From NCBI RefSeq assembly GCF_003688995.1, contig NZ_PENI01000027.1, positions 1-64,000 on the forward strand: DNA of 64,000 bases. Direction: 5' to 3'. The notes under the pieces were generated by a model. That model had not been told where the DNA came from. It saw only the letters and a program-made list of their open reading frames with translations, and did no database searches. A program made the position numbers and the translations under genes. Position 1 is the first letter of the stretch, and the number at the start of each line of letters is the position of its first letter. This document shows positions 44,200-53,476 of this stretch, in pieces. Origin of the DNA: Streptomyces shenzhenensis (GTDB lineage: Bacteria > Actinomycetota > Actinomycetes > Streptomycetales > Streptomycetaceae).

Positions 44200-44267
44200 C
44201 CCGGTCCGGCCGGACCGGGCACCACGGGGCGGGGGCGTGACCACGCAGGTCACGCCCCCGCCCCGTG
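44200..44267. terminator. Tandem hairpins between convergent genes
   Basis: First a perfect 20-bp palindrome without loop (CCCGGTCCGG/CCGGACCGGG, 44200-44219), then a perfect 20-bp stem with a 5-nt loop (44223-44267, arms CACGGGGCGGGGGCGTGACC and its complement). This would stop transcription from both sides. Confidence 0.9.
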
Positions 44268-44300
44268 CGCGCTCCTGCCCCCTGCACGTTCCCGCTTCGG

Positions 44301-44753
44301 TCAGGCGGCCTCCGCGCCCAGTTCGAACCACACCGACTTGCCCACGCCGTGCGCCCGTACGCCCCACGCGTCCGCGAGGGACTGCACCAGGACCAGGCCC
44401 CGGCCGTGCGTGCCGTCGCCGGCCGAGGGCGCCCGCAGCACCGGCCGGCGGGCCACGAAGTCCCGCACCTCCACCCGCAGTCCGCGCGGTCCGACGACCG
44501 CCGTCAGGACGGCGTCCTCGTCGGTGTGGACGAGCGCGTTGGTGACCAGTTCGCTGGTGAGGAGTTCCGCTATCTCGGAGCGGCCCGGTTTCCCCCAGTG
44601 CCGCAGGAGTTCACGCAGTTCCCTGCGCGCCTCGGGCACGGCCCGCAGGTCCGCCCGGCCGAGCCTGCGCCGCAGTTGCGGCGCGTGCGCCCGGTCCGTG
44701 CCGTCGTCGGTCTCTTCTCCCGTCGCCTTCACCGAGGAGGCCCCGATGACCAC
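44301..44753 (-). CDS. RsbW-like ATP-binding anti-sigma factor/kinase (HATPase_c)
   Basis: A 150-residue single-domain GHKL ATPase. N-box EIAELLTSELVTNALVHT, the G1 region RVEVRDFVARRPV and G2 GRGLVLVQSLADAWG, ending HGVGKSVWFELGA. Such proteins phosphorylate anti-anti-sigma factors or hold sigma factors; Streptomyces carries many. The GTG at 44753 has GAGGGGGTG upstream; ATGs at 44783 and 44798 are alternatives. A PP2C-domain protein 2 kb away may belong to the same type of switch, but no sigma factor or antagonist is adjacent. Confidence 0.88.
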   Translation of the reverse strand: MVIGASSVKATGEETDDGTDRAHAPQLRRRLGRADLRAVPEARRELRELLRHWGKPGRSEIAELLTSELVTNALVHTDEDAVLTAVVGPRGLRVEVRDFVARRPVLRAPSAGDGTHGRGLVLVQSLADAWGVRAHGVGKSVWFELGAEAA

Positions 44754-45082
44754 GGGACCACCCCCTCGCGCCTGCCTTCTCATGTCCCCCGCCCGCACGC
44801 CGTTGCCGTTGCCCCTCCTGGTCGAACACCTTCACGGGGATCCTTGCCCCGTGAGCCCCTGGCCAGTCCTGCCCGATCGTCGACGTCCGGCGGTTCGGCC
44901 ATGGCGGTACGGCGACGCCACGGCGGCCCGTGCGCCACACGGACCGTGATCCGGCCACGGAGTGGGCGGTACGGCGCCATGGACGCCCCGACGCGACGGG
45001 CCGGGGCGGCCTCCGCGCGGCCCTGACGCACCGTCAGTGCACGTGAATCTGGCCGGAATCGATCGCCCTGCCGTGCGTCCGG
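44754..45082. other. Interval with nothing recognised
   Basis: About 330 nt upstream of the kinase gene. If a longer kinase start is used, up to 45 nt of it is coding. GACGCACCGTCAGTGCACGTG-like short inverted segments occur near 45026-45045, close to the poxB stop. No ORF or clear promoter is supported. Confidence 0.5.
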
Positions 45083-46825
45083 TCAGGGCCGTGGAACGTT
45101 CCGCAGGTTCGAACGGGCCAGCTGGACCATGCGGCCGACACCGCCGTCCAGCACCATCTTCGAGGCGGACAGGGCGAAGCCGGTGACCATGTCGGCGCTG
45201 ATCTTCGGCGGAATGGACAGCGCGTTGGGGTCGGTGACGATGTCGACCAGGGCCGGGCCCCGGTGCTTGAAGGCGTCCCGCAGCGCTCCGGCGAGCTGCC
45301 TCGGTTTCTCCACCCGCAGCCCGAAGGCACCGCAGGCGCGGGCCACGGCGGCGAAGTCGGGGTTGGTGTTGGTGGTGCCGTACGAGGGCAGGCCGGCCAC
45401 CAGCATCTCCAACTCGACCATGCTCAGGGCGGAGTTGTTGAACAGTACGACCTTCACCGGCAGGTCGTACTGCACGAGGGTCAGGAAGTCGCCCATCAGC
45501 ATGGCGAATCCGCCGTCGCCCGACATCGACACGATCTGTCGCCCGCGGTCGGTGAACTGCGCCCCGATCGCCATGGGCAGCGCGTTCGCCATCGAGCCGT
45601 GCGAGAAGGAACCGATGACGCGGCGGCGGCCGTTGGGCGAGATGTAGCGGGCCGCCCAGACATTGCACATACCCGTGTCGACCGTGAACACGGCGTCGCT
45701 GTCGGCGACTTCGTCGAGGACCGCGGCCACGTACTCGGGGTGGATCGGAACGTGCTTCTCGACCCTCCTGGTGTACGCCTTGACCACACCCTCCAGCGTG
45801 TCCGCGTGCTTCTTCAGCATCTTGTCCAGGAAGCGCCGGTTCTCCTTCGTCCGCACCCGCGGCACGAGACAGCGCAGGGTCTCGCGCACATCGCCCCACA
45901 CGGCCAGGTCGAGGCGGGAGCGGCGGCCCAGCACCTCCGGGCGCACATCGACCTGGACGATCCGCACATCGTCGGGCAGGAAGGCGTTGTACGGGAAGTC
46001 GGTGCCGAGCAGGATCAGCAGATCGCACTCGTGGGTGGCCTCGTAGGCGGCGCCGTAGCCGAGCAGACCGCTCATGCCGACGTCGTACGGGTTGTCGTAC
46101 TGGATCCACTCCTTGCCGCGCAGCGCATGGCCGACCGGGGACTTGATCTTCCCGGCGAACTCCATGACCTCGGCGTGCGCGCCCGCCGTGCCGCTGCCGC
46201 AGAACAGGGTCACCCTGTCGGCCTCGTCGATCATCCGGACGAGCGCGTCGATCTCGGCGTCGCCGGGCCGCACGGAGGGCCGGGAGGTCACGAGGGCGAG
46301 TTCGGCGGCCTTCTCCGGCGCGGGCTCGGCGGCGACATCACCCGGCAGGGCCACCACGCTGACGCCCCGCTGCCCCACCGCGTGCTGGATCGCGGTCTGC
46401 AGCAGCCGGGGCATCTGCTTCGGGGTGGAGATCAGCTCGCTGTAGTGGCTGCACTCGCGGAAGAGCTGGTCGGGGTGGGTCTCCTGGAAGTAGCCCAGGC
46501 CGATCTCGCTGGACGGGATGTGCGAGGCGAGGGCGAGCACCGGCGCCATGGAGCGGTGGGCGTCGTACAGGCCGTTGATCAGGTGCAGATTGCCGGGGCC
46601 GCAGGAGCCGGCGCAGGCGGCCAGCTTCCCGGTGATCTGGGCCTCCGCACCGGCGGCGAAGGCGGCGGTCTCCTCGTGCCGTACGTGGATCCAGTCGATG
46701 GCCGAGTTGCGGCGTACGGCGTCGACCACGGGGTTGAGGCTGTCGCCGACGACGCCGTACAGGCGGCGCACCCCGGCGCGGGCGAGGATGTCCACGAACT
46801 GTTCCGCGACGTTCTGTTTGGCCAT
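45083..46825 (-). CDS. poxB: Pyruvate dehydrogenase (quinone)-like ThDP enzyme
   Basis: A 580-residue thiamine-diphosphate enzyme of the PoxB/acetolactate-synthase family. N-terminal PYR domain with the catalytic glutamate in HVRHEETAAFAAG; central FAD-type domain (DPYDVGMSGLLG-like NPYDVGMSGLLGYG, LLILLGTDFPYNAFLP); C-terminal PP domain with the ThDP motif GDGGFAMLMGDFLTLVQ ... LFNN. PoxB makes acetate and CO2 from pyruvate and reduces quinones at the membrane. The short C-terminal tail (MVQLARSNLRNVPRP) fits the amphipathic lipid-activation helix only loosely. The ATG at 46825 gives the family start (KQNVAEQFVDILARAGVRRLYGVVGDSLN split across the domain). A related ThDP oxidase remains possible. 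Confidence 0.9.
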   Translation of the reverse strand: MAKQNVAEQFVDILARAGVRRLYGVVGDSLNPVVDAVRRNSAIDWIHVRHEETAAFAAGAEAQITGKLAACAGSCGPGNLHLINGLYDAHRSMAPVLALASHIPSSEIGLGYFQETHPDQLFRECSHYSELISTPKQMPRLLQTAIQHAVGQRGVSVVALPGDVAAEPAPEKAAELALVTSRPSVRPGDAEIDALVRMIDEADRVTLFCGSGTAGAHAEVMEFAGKIKSPVGHALRGKEWIQYDNPYDVGMSGLLGYGAAYEATHECDLLILLGTDFPYNAFLPDDVRIVQVDVRPEVLGRRSRLDLAVWGDVRETLRCLVPRVRTKENRRFLDKMLKKHADTLEGVVKAYTRRVEKHVPIHPEYVAAVLDEVADSDAVFTVDTGMCNVWAARYISPNGRRRVIGSFSHGSMANALPMAIGAQFTDRGRQIVSMSGDGGFAMLMGDFLTLVQYDLPVKVVLFNNSALSMVELEMLVAGLPSYGTTNTNPDFAAVARACGAFGLRVEKPRQLAGALRDAFKHRGPALVDIVTDPNALSIPPKISADMVTGFALSASKMVLDGGVGRMVQLARSNLRNVPRP

Positions 46826-46899
46826 GGCTTTCGAGTGCCCCTCCGGTCTCGGGGATCCGACGGTCGGCTCGGAGTTCCATGGAGGCACAGGGTCCGCGG

Positions 46900-48207
46900 T
46901 TACGCCTCCCACACGGCGGCGGCCGTACGGTCGTCGGCGTACCCCTTGACCCGCACCTGGGTGTCCGCGAGGAACGCGGCCAGGCCCGGCGGAGTGCCGT
47001 CGGACCAGCGCCGGGCCAGATAGGCGCAGAGGGCGGGCTCGCCGCGCAGCGGTTCGGCCAGGCCGCCGCTGCACATCAGCAGCGCATCACCCGGGCGGGC
47101 GATGGAGTCCCGGAAACGGAAGGGTTCGCGGGGCGGCTCCGGGACGGGCTCGTAGGGGCTCGGCGGCGTCGGGATGCCCAGGTCCATGGTGAGCCGGTCG
47201 CCTTCGGGGGTCTCGGCGGGCGGCGCCCCGCGGCCGAGCACCGCGTCACCGGTGGTGCCGTCCGTGGTGACCTGCGGCTCGATGTCCTGCCAGACGCCGT
47301 CCCTGAGCCGGAACAGGCCGCCCTCGCCGACGCCGAAGAAGACGCGGGTACGGCAGTCGGGGCGGGCCGGCAGCAACAGGCAGCGCAGGCCGGCCGCGTA
47401 CTCGTCCGGGGCGATGCCCTGTTCGGTGGCGCTGGCACGGAGCTTGCCCAGGGTGCGGTCGGTGAGCCGGTGCAGACCGGACTTGAGGTCGCCGCGGCGG
47501 GCCGCGTGGATGTCCTCGGCCAGCCGCTGATGGCTGAGGCCGACGGCCCGGCCGATCCACTGGCACGCCTCGGCCGCGGCCCGGTGGGCACCCGGGGTGG
47601 CCCGGGCGCCGGTCGCCATCGCGACGAGGATCAGCGCCTGTTCGCCGGTGCCGAACCGCGCGGTGAGCAGCGCGTCGCGGCGCGGTTCGCCCCGGTACCG
47701 CGCCGAGTCGCCCCGCACGGACGCGGCGCGCAGGGTGCACACCCCGTACCGGGCACCGTCGAGCACGGTGTCCGCGACCAGTTCGTCGAGCCCGGCGGGA
47801 TCGGCGAGCGGCAGAGCGGTCGGCTCGGCGTCATAGGTGGGCGGCCCTGACCCGACGAACTCGACGCCCCCCACCGGTCCGCGCCCCGCGCCGAGCCCCT
47901 GCCCGATGCCGGAACCAGGGTCCTGCGGGCTCTCGGGTGCCGCATGGAGCACGCGGGGATCGTCCTCGGGCACCCCTTCGGCCGCACCCGGACGGTGCTG
48001 CGCCGCCGCCGGGAAGGCCGACAGCAGCGGCGGGTCCGCGGGCGGCGGGCTCGGTGGGCGGGTGCTCAGCGTGTGCGATGCCGAGGCGAAGCGGTCGTCC
48101 AGGGAATCGGCCGCGGGTGCGGGGCCGGTGTCCTGTGTGGCGTCGTCGTACAGCTGGCCCCACCAGTCGTCCTCGTCCCGGGTGGGCCTACCCCCCTGCT
48201 GGCTCAT
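46900..48207 (-). CDS. PP2C-family serine/threonine phosphatase domain protein
   Basis: A 435-residue cytoplasmic protein. The first about 130 residues are disordered and proline/acid-rich (DEDDWWGQLYDDATQ...). The rest resembles a PP2C fold: GARYGVCTLRAASVRGDSARYRGEPRRDALLTARFG, LILVAMATGARATPGAHRAAAEAC, CRTRVFFGVGEGGLFRLRDG and a C-terminal RPGDALLMCSGGLAEPLRGE..LADTQVRVKGYADDRTAAAVW. The final DDRT motif is the metal-binding aspartate pair of PP2C. The usual DG motif of the first metal site is weak (ATGAR), so activity is uncertain. It could counteract a Ser/Thr kinase. Confidence 0.8.
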   Translation of the reverse strand: MSQQGGRPTRDEDDWWGQLYDDATQDTGPAPAADSLDDRFASASHTLSTRPPSPPPADPPLLSAFPAAAQHRPGAAEGVPEDDPRVLHAAPESPQDPGSGIGQGLGAGRGPVGGVEFVGSGPPTYDAEPTALPLADPAGLDELVADTVLDGARYGVCTLRAASVRGDSARYRGEPRRDALLTARFGTGEQALILVAMATGARATPGAHRAAAEACQWIGRAVGLSHQRLAEDIHAARRGDLKSGLHRLTDRTLGKLRASATEQGIAPDEYAAGLRCLLLPARPDCRTRVFFGVGEGGLFRLRDGVWQDIEPQVTTDGTTGDAVLGRGAPPAETPEGDRLTMDLGIPTPPSPYEPVPEPPREPFRFRDSIARPGDALLMCSGGLAEPLRGEPALCAYLARRWSDGTPPGLAAFLADTQVRVKGYADDRTAAAVWEA

Positions 48208-48521
48208 GCCCCTAATTGTCCACCGCGCGGGCCCCGGGAAAACGGGGCATCCGGAAAAAGCGGCGCGCGGTCCGCCTCGTACGGCGGTCGAGGGAGGCGG
48301 TGAACTCCCGTACGAAACACGGCGGTACCCGGTCCAGCGGGTCGGCGGGCACCCCCGGAACCCCCCGTCGACCGTCAGGTGACCGACTTCGCGGTGCGGC
48401 CACCATGGCAGAGTGACCGGTGGTGTGGCGACGCTGTGCCGAGGCGGGTGTGCGCCGTGGCCGCTCTCCGCCACGCCCCACCGCGAGGGGCGGTCGGGTC
48501 GCCGGGGAGGGACGAGGGCCG
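48208..48521. other. Divergent interval between PP2C and TrmB/LuxR genes
   Basis: 314 nt; GC-rich with one A-rich run (ccggaaaaagcgg, about 48250-48262). GGGGAGGGACGAGGG precedes the regulator's ATG. No ORF is supported; an in-frame extension of the regulator to 48420 has no family similarity. Confidence 0.5.
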
Positions 48522-49511
48522 ATGCTGGCAGCGATAGGGCTGGACGAGACGCACGAGACGGCGTACCGGGCACTGGTGTCCGTGGGCGCGGCCGACGTAC
48601 CCGATCTGGCACGGCGGCTGATGCTGGCCGAGCACGACACGGAGCGCGCCCTGCGCCGGCTGGAGCGGCACGGCCTCGCGGCCCAGTCGTCGGCCCGCCC
48701 CGGCCGCTGGGTGGCGGCACCCCCGGGCGTCGCGCTGGGCGCGCTGCTCACCCAGCAGCGGCACGAGCTGGAGAAGGCCGAGCTGGCGGCGGCCCTGCTC
48801 GCCGAGGAGTACCGGGCGGCGGCGGCCGAGCCCGCCGTGCACGACCTGGTCGAGGTGGTGACCGGCGCCGCCGCCGTGGCCCAGCGCTTCCTGCAGATGC
48901 AGCTGGCCGCGAGCGACGAGGTCTGCGCGCTGGTCACCGGCAACCCGATGGTCGTCTCCGGCACGGAGAACGACGCCGAGGAGCAGGCCGCCGGACGCGG
49001 CGTCCGCTATCGGGTGGTGATCGAGCGCGCGGTGCTGAACATGCCGGACGGGATCACCGAGCTGACGGCGGCCCTGGGCCGGGACGAGCAGGTGCGGGTG
49101 GTGGACGAGGTGCCGACCAAGCTGGTGGTGGCCGACCGCTCGCTCGCCATGGTGCCGCTCACCTCGCACAGCGCGGAACCGGCCGCGCTCGTGGTGCACG
49201 CCAGCGGCCTGCTGGAGGTGCTGTCGGGACTGTTCGAGTCGGTGTGGCACCGGGCGCTGCCGCTCAGGCTGGGCGCGCAGGGGGTCTGCGAGCAGCAGCC
49301 GGACGGCCCCGACGGCACCGACCTGGAGGTGCTGTCGCTGCTGCTCGCCGGGCTGACCGACGCGAGCGTCGCCAAACAGCTGGACCTGGGCCTGCGGACC
49401 GTGCAGCGGCGGGTGAAGCGGCTGATGGAGCTGACTGGGGTGACGACCCGGCTGCAGCTGGGCTGGCACGCCTACGAGCGCGGCTGGGTGGCCCGGGACG
49501 TCCACGAGTGA
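48522..49511 (+). CDS. TrmB-like / LuxR-type regulator
   Basis: A 329-residue regulator. The N-terminal winged helix (GLDETHETAYRALVSVGAADVPDLARRLMLAEHDTERALRRLERHGL) is of the TrmB type, the middle is an all-alpha/beta effector region, and the C-terminal about 65 residues are a LuxR HTH (LEVLSLLLAGLTDASVAKQLDLGLRTVQRRVKRLM). This two-HTH design is common in Streptomyces; targets are unknown. The ATG at 48522 begins the family-like sequence. DUF456 follows 47 nt later and may be co-transcribed. Confidence 0.87.
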   Translation: MLAAIGLDETHETAYRALVSVGAADVPDLARRLMLAEHDTERALRRLERHGLAAQSSARPGRWVAAPPGVALGALLTQQRHELEKAELAAALLAEEYRAAAAEPAVHDLVEVVTGAAAVAQRFLQMQLAASDEVCALVTGNPMVVSGTENDAEEQAAGRGVRYRVVIERAVLNMPDGITELTAALGRDEQVRVVDEVPTKLVVADRSLAMVPLTSHSAEPAALVVHASGLLEVLSGLFESVWHRALPLRLGAQGVCEQQPDGPDGTDLEVLSLLLAGLTDASVAKQLDLGLRTVQRRVKRLMELTGVTTRLQLGWHAYERGWVARDVHE

Positions 49512-49558
49512 CGTGTACGTGTCCTGCGTCGGCGGCCGGGTTCCGGCACGCTGGGCAG

Positions 49559-50041
49559 ATGGGAGTGTGGGAACTCCTGCTGGTCGGCCTCGTCATGGCG
49601 CTCGGCCTGTGCGGGGTGCTGGTGCCCGGGGTGCCGGGTTCGTGGCTGGTGTGGGCCGCGGTGCTGTGGTGGGCGCTGCAGGATCCGCAGCCGGTCGCGT
49701 GGGGTGTCCTGGTGGGGGCGACCGTCGTGCTGTTCCTGTCCCAGGTGGTGCGCTGGGCGCTGCCACCCCGGCGGCTGCGGGCGCGCGGTGCGACACCGCA
49801 GACGGAGGCGTACGCGGGGATGGGGGCGTTTCTCGGTTTCTTCCTGCTGCCCGTGGTCGGGGCGATACCCGGCTTCCTGGCCGGGATCTATCTGCACGAG
49901 CGGCTGCGCCTGGGCCGCCACGGCGAGGCGGTGGCCGCGCTGCGCACGGCGATGCGCTCGGGCGGCTCCAGCGTGCTGACGGAGCTGTTCACCTGTCTGC
50001 TGATCATGGGCGCCTGGCTGGGCGCGGTGGTCTGGGGCTGA
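49559..50041 (+). CDS. DUF456 membrane protein
   Basis: A 160-residue protein with four predicted membrane spans: ELLLVGLVMALGLCGVLVPG, WAAVLWW..., GMGAFLGFFLLPVVGAIPGFLAGIYL and LFTCLLIMGAWLGAVVWG. The GxxLPGxPG-like turn (VLVPGVPGSW) and FLGFFLLPVVGAIPG are family features. Function unknown; it may bind proteins or ions. A weak ribosome-binding site precedes the ATG. It converges with the esterase gene 12 nt away. Confidence 0.87.
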   Translation: MGVWELLLVGLVMALGLCGVLVPGVPGSWLVWAAVLWWALQDPQPVAWGVLVGATVVLFLSQVVRWALPPRRLRARGATPQTEAYAGMGAFLGFFLLPVVGAIPGFLAGIYLHERLRLGRHGEAVAALRTAMRSGGSSVLTELFTCLLIMGAWLGAVVWG

Positions 50042-50053
50042 CGGCACGACGGT

Positions 50054-51301
50054 TCAGCGCAGGGCGCCGAGGTCGATCGCGTCGCCCAGCGCCCGCATGC
50101 CCGCGTCGTTGAAGTGCAGATGGTCGCCGGGGTCGTAGGCGGGCCTGATCCGCTGGGGCCGTGCCGGGTCACGGACGGCGGCGTCGAAGTCGGCCACGGC
50201 GTCGAAGACGCCCCCGGTGCGGATGACGGCGTTGATCCGCTGCCGCAGGTCCTCGCGGGCGGCGGTGAAGGCGCGGTGGCCGCCGTACGGGGTGAGGGTG
50301 GCGCCGACGACCCGGATGCCGTGGGCGTGCGCGCGGGAGACGATCGTGCGGTACGCGGCCTCGAAGCCGGCGACGTCGTTCGCCCGGGGTGTGCCGTTGA
50401 TGTCGTTGATGCCTTCGAAGACGATCAGCACCCGCACGCCGGACCGGGACAGCGCGTCGGCGTCCAGCCGGGACAGCGCGCTCGGCCCGGTGCCGTCCCG
50501 CAGCAGGCGGTTGCCGGCGATCCCGGCGTTGAGCACCCCCAGCCGGCGGGGCCGGAGGCGTTCGGCGAGCCGGTCGGGCCAGCGGCGGTCGGCGTCGTGG
50601 GTGGAGCCGGTGCCGTCGGTGAGGGAGTCCCCGAAGGCCACGACGCTGCCTGCGCCGCGGGGTGCGCGGACGTCGACGCCGGTGACGTAGTACCAGTGGC
50701 TGGTGGTGGCCGTGTACGCCGCACCGTCCTCGTCGGCGGCCCGGCCGGCGCCCCGCGGGGCGACGTAGCTGGTCCGCAGGGCGGTGCGGTGGTACGTCGC
50801 GGGTCCGGAGTCGGTGGGTGTGTGGACCGTGACGAGCAGGTCGGCGGCGGCCGGCACGGCCAGCGGCACCGGATCGCTGACCAGGTCGCCGCCTGGCGGG
50901 ACCGCGGCCGTGGGCGCGCCGCCGAAGGTCGCTTTCCGCATCGTGCCGGGGACGGCGTCCGGACCGGCCGCGCCGCGCAGCGCGACGGTGACCGCGCCGA
51001 GCGTCAGGGGTCCGGTGCCGAGCCGGTTGCTGAGCCGGATCCGCAGGAGGTCACCGCCGACGCTGAGATGCACGACGTTGCGGACGGCGGCGCCGGGCAG
51101 CGCGGGGGCGGTACCGGAGGGCGCGGCCTCCCAGGTACCGGTCCAGGGGGCCGGCGCGGGCGCGGCGCGGACCGCTGCCGGCACCGCCGCGCGCACCGCA
51201 CCCGGCGCCGTTGCTGTCGCCGCCTCCGTCTGCGGCGCCGCTCCCGTCGTGCCGATCAGCGCGAGGAGCGCCGCCGCAAGTACCCGCCCGGCCTTGACCA
51301 T
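50054..51301 (-). CDS. Secreted SGNH/GDSL hydrolase
   Basis: A 415-residue exported esterase-type enzyme with a signal peptide at about residues 1-27. An N-terminal beta-rich domain (WTGTWEAAPSG, RLSNRLGTGPLTLG) precedes the SGNH catalytic domain: block I VVAFGDSLTDG (Ser nucleophile), block II GIAGNRLL, block III FEGINDIN, block V DHLHFNDAG (Asp and His). Such two-domain proteins are secreted lipases or esterases. The ATG has GGGGG upstream. Substrate not predictable. Confidence 0.92.
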   Translation of the reverse strand: MVKAGRVLAAALLALIGTTGAAPQTEAATATAPGAVRAAVPAAVRAAPAPAPWTGTWEAAPSGTAPALPGAAVRNVVHLSVGGDLLRIRLSNRLGTGPLTLGAVTVALRGAAGPDAVPGTMRKATFGGAPTAAVPPGGDLVSDPVPLAVPAAADLLVTVHTPTDSGPATYHRTALRTSYVAPRGAGRAADEDGAAYTATTSHWYYVTGVDVRAPRGAGSVVAFGDSLTDGTGSTHDADRRWPDRLAERLRPRRLGVLNAGIAGNRLLRDGTGPSALSRLDADALSRSGVRVLIVFEGINDINGTPRANDVAGFEAAYRTIVSRAHAHGIRVVGATLTPYGGHRAFTAAREDLRQRINAVIRTGGVFDAVADFDAAVRDPARPQRIRPAYDPGDHLHFNDAGMRALGDAIDLGALR

Positions 51302-51449
51302 GTGTGCCCCCGCCCTTCCCGATGTCCCCCAGGAGGCGAAGGTCGCACGCGGACGGACGGTGCCGGGCCGGTATCACCGCGATGCCACCCGTTCGGCCCA
51401 GCGCACGCGATCGACCTGGCAGAACGAGGCGGTCCGGTCACGCGGGCGG

Positions 51450-51950
51450 TCAGCGCGGGGCGAGCGCGCCCTCCAGGGTGAGCAGCCAGGTCTTGCGGTC
51501 GAGGCCGCCGGCGTAGCCGGTCAAGGAGCCGTCCGCACCGATCACCCGGTGGCACGGGCGCACGATCAGCAAGGGGTTGGCGCCGATCGCGCCGCCGACC
51601 GCCCGCACCGCTGCCCGCGGCGCGCCGATCCGCGCGGCGATCTCGCCGTACGTCGTGGTCGCCCCGTAGGGAACGGAGTCGAGCGCGGCCCACACCCGCT
51701 CCCGGAACTCGGTGCCGTGCGTCCGCAGCTCCAGCCGGAACTCCTTGAGCTCACCGGCGAGATAGGCGGCGAGCTGCTCCTCGGCCGCCCGGAAGGGGCC
51801 GGGGTCGCGCCGCCAGCCCTCACCGACCGTGCGGCCGCCCTTCTGGCCGGGCACGGAGAGCGAGCTGAGCGCGCCGTCCGGGCCCGCGGTGAGCAGCAGC
51901 GGGCCGAGCGGTCCGGCCACGGTGGTCCAGTACGTCGGTTCGAGGGTCAT
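51450..51950 (-). CDS. ogt: Methylated-DNA-protein cysteine methyltransferase (Ogt type)
   Basis: A 166-residue repair protein. The active-site motif RPCHRVIGADG puts the acceptor Cys at 133; the DNA-binding helix contains YGEIAARIGAPRAAVRAVGGA with the arginine finger. It removes O6-alkylguanine from DNA. Its ATG overlaps the stop of the ada/alkA-like gene by 4 nt, so it is co-expressed with it. Confidence 0.95.
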   Translation of the reverse strand: MTLEPTYWTTVAGPLGPLLLTAGPDGALSSLSVPGQKGGRTVGEGWRRDPGPFRAAEEQLAAYLAGELKEFRLELRTHGTEFRERVWAALDSVPYGATTTYGEIAARIGAPRAAVRAVGGAIGANPLLIVRPCHRVIGADGSLTGYAGGLDRKTWLLTLEGALAPR

Positions 51951-53401
51951 GCCTGTTCCGATTTCCCTTCCGGATACGGGTGTTGCGGGGCGTACGGGTT
52001 TGGCCCTGCACCGAGGTCCCGTGCGGCCTCCAGGTGCCGCACGGCGTAGGAGCGCCAGGGCCGTCGGCCGTCCGGCATGTCGAGGCCGGGCGGGGCCACG
52101 TCGGGATCGCCCAGGGCGCGGACCCGGATCGCGGCGGCGACGGCCGGGTCCAGGCCGGGCAGGGCGAGCAGGGCCTGTGTGGCGTCGTCCCGGTCCGCGC
52201 CCGGATCCAGCCGTACGGTGCCGTCGGCCAGCGCGGCGGCCAGCGCGCCCAGGGTGCCGTGCGGCTCGGCAGCGGCAAGGACGGCGGGCTCCGGGAACAG
52301 CTGGGTGAGGCTGCCGCAGGGGGCGTCGAGCGCCTTTCCGTAACGCTGCACCAGCCGCTCCGACTCAGCGGGCCCGGCCAGCGCGCGCACCGCCCACTCC
52401 GCGGGATCGGCGGCTCCGGGTGAGCGCAGCCCGGGCCGGGCTGCGACCAGCGGGGCGAGTTGTGCGTCGGCGCTCAGCCGTTCGTCGACCGCGTACGGAT
52501 CGGCGTCCAGGTCGAACAGCCGGCGCAGCCGCTGCACCGCCGTGGTCAGGTCCCGCGGGTCGGTCAGCTGCAGCCGGGCGTCGAGCCAGCCGCCGGGGTG
52601 GGCGGCGGGCCCCGCCTTCGGGGACCGGGTGCGCTCCGCGACGGCGACGATGCCGGTGCCGTACGGCAGCCGGAGCGTGCGCCGGTAGGTGCGGTCGCCC
52701 CAGGCGCCGCTCACCTCCTCGACCCGGCGCACGCTCTCGCGGGCGAGCAGATCGAAGACGGCGGCGGCCTGATAGGGCCCGCGGTAGGCGAGCCGCAGCG
52801 GGATCCCGGTGCCGGGGACGGCACGCGGCGCCCGGCCCCTGTCCCGGGGCGCGGCGGCGCGCAGCTCGCTCGGGGTGGCCGCGTACACGGCCCGGATCGT
52901 GTCGTTGAACTGCCGCACGCTGGCGAACCCGGAGGCGAACGCGATCTCGGTGATCGGCAGGCCGGTGGTCTGCAGCAGGACGCGCGCGGTGTGCGCCCGC
53001 TGGGCCCGGGCGAGCGCGACGGGTCCGGCGCCCAGCTCGCCGGTGAGCTGCCGCTGGACCTGTCGCGCGCTGTAGCCGAGCCGGGTGGCGAGCCCGGCGA
53101 CGCCCTCGCGGTCCACGATGCCGTCGCCGATCAGCCGCATGGCGCGGCCCACGACGTCCGCGCGCACGTTCCAGTCGGCGGAGCCGGGCACGGCGTCCGG
53201 GCGGCAGCGGCGGCACGCCCGGAAACCGCCGCCCTGCGCCGCGGCGGCGGTCGTGAAGAACCGCACGTTGCGCCGCTTCGGGGTCACGGCCGGGCAGCTG
53301 GGCCGGCAGTAGATCCCGGTCGTCTCGACGGCGAAGAAGAACTCCCCGTCGAACCGGGCGTCCCGGCTGCGCACGGCCTCGTACCTGGTGTCTTCGTCCA
53401 T
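51947..53401 (-). CDS. Ada/AlkA fusion: methyl-phosphotriester sensor, AraC regulator and DNA glycosylase
   Basis: A 484-residue three-part protein. Residues about 1-75 form the Ada zinc domain with Cys32, Cys36, Cys63 and Cys66 (YCRPSC, ACRRC); Cys32 is the methyl acceptor. Residues about 85-185 are an AraC HTH pair (VAGLATRLGYSARQVQRQL, TEIAFASGFASVRQFNDTIR). The remainder is an AlkA-type HhH-GPD 3-methyladenine glycosylase (DPYAVDERLSADAQLAPLV, PGLRSPGAADPAEWAVRAL, ALPGLDPAVAAAIRVRALGDPD). It likely senses alkylation, activates its own operon and ogt, and excises damaged bases. The ATG at 53401 is preferred to a GTG at 53404. Confidence 0.92.
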   Translation of the reverse strand: MDEDTRYEAVRSRDARFDGEFFFAVETTGIYCRPSCPAVTPKRRNVRFFTTAAAAQGGGFRACRRCRPDAVPGSADWNVRADVVGRAMRLIGDGIVDREGVAGLATRLGYSARQVQRQLTGELGAGPVALARAQRAHTARVLLQTTGLPITEIAFASGFASVRQFNDTIRAVYAATPSELRAAAPRDRGRAPRAVPGTGIPLRLAYRGPYQAAAVFDLLARESVRRVEEVSGAWGDRTYRRTLRLPYGTGIVAVAERTRSPKAGPAAHPGGWLDARLQLTDPRDLTTAVQRLRRLFDLDADPYAVDERLSADAQLAPLVAARPGLRSPGAADPAEWAVRALAGPAESERLVQRYGKALDAPCGSLTQLFPEPAVLAAAEPHGTLGALAAALADGTVRLDPGADRDDATQALLALPGLDPAVAAAIRVRALGDPDVAPPGLDMPDGRRPWRSYAVRHLEAARDLGAGPNPYAPQHPYPEGKSEQA

Positions 53402-53476
53402 CACGTCATCCAGTGTGGGTGACGCGTACGGGGGGGGCTGGCGGAAATCGGACGCGACGCTGCCGCCCCCGTGGGG

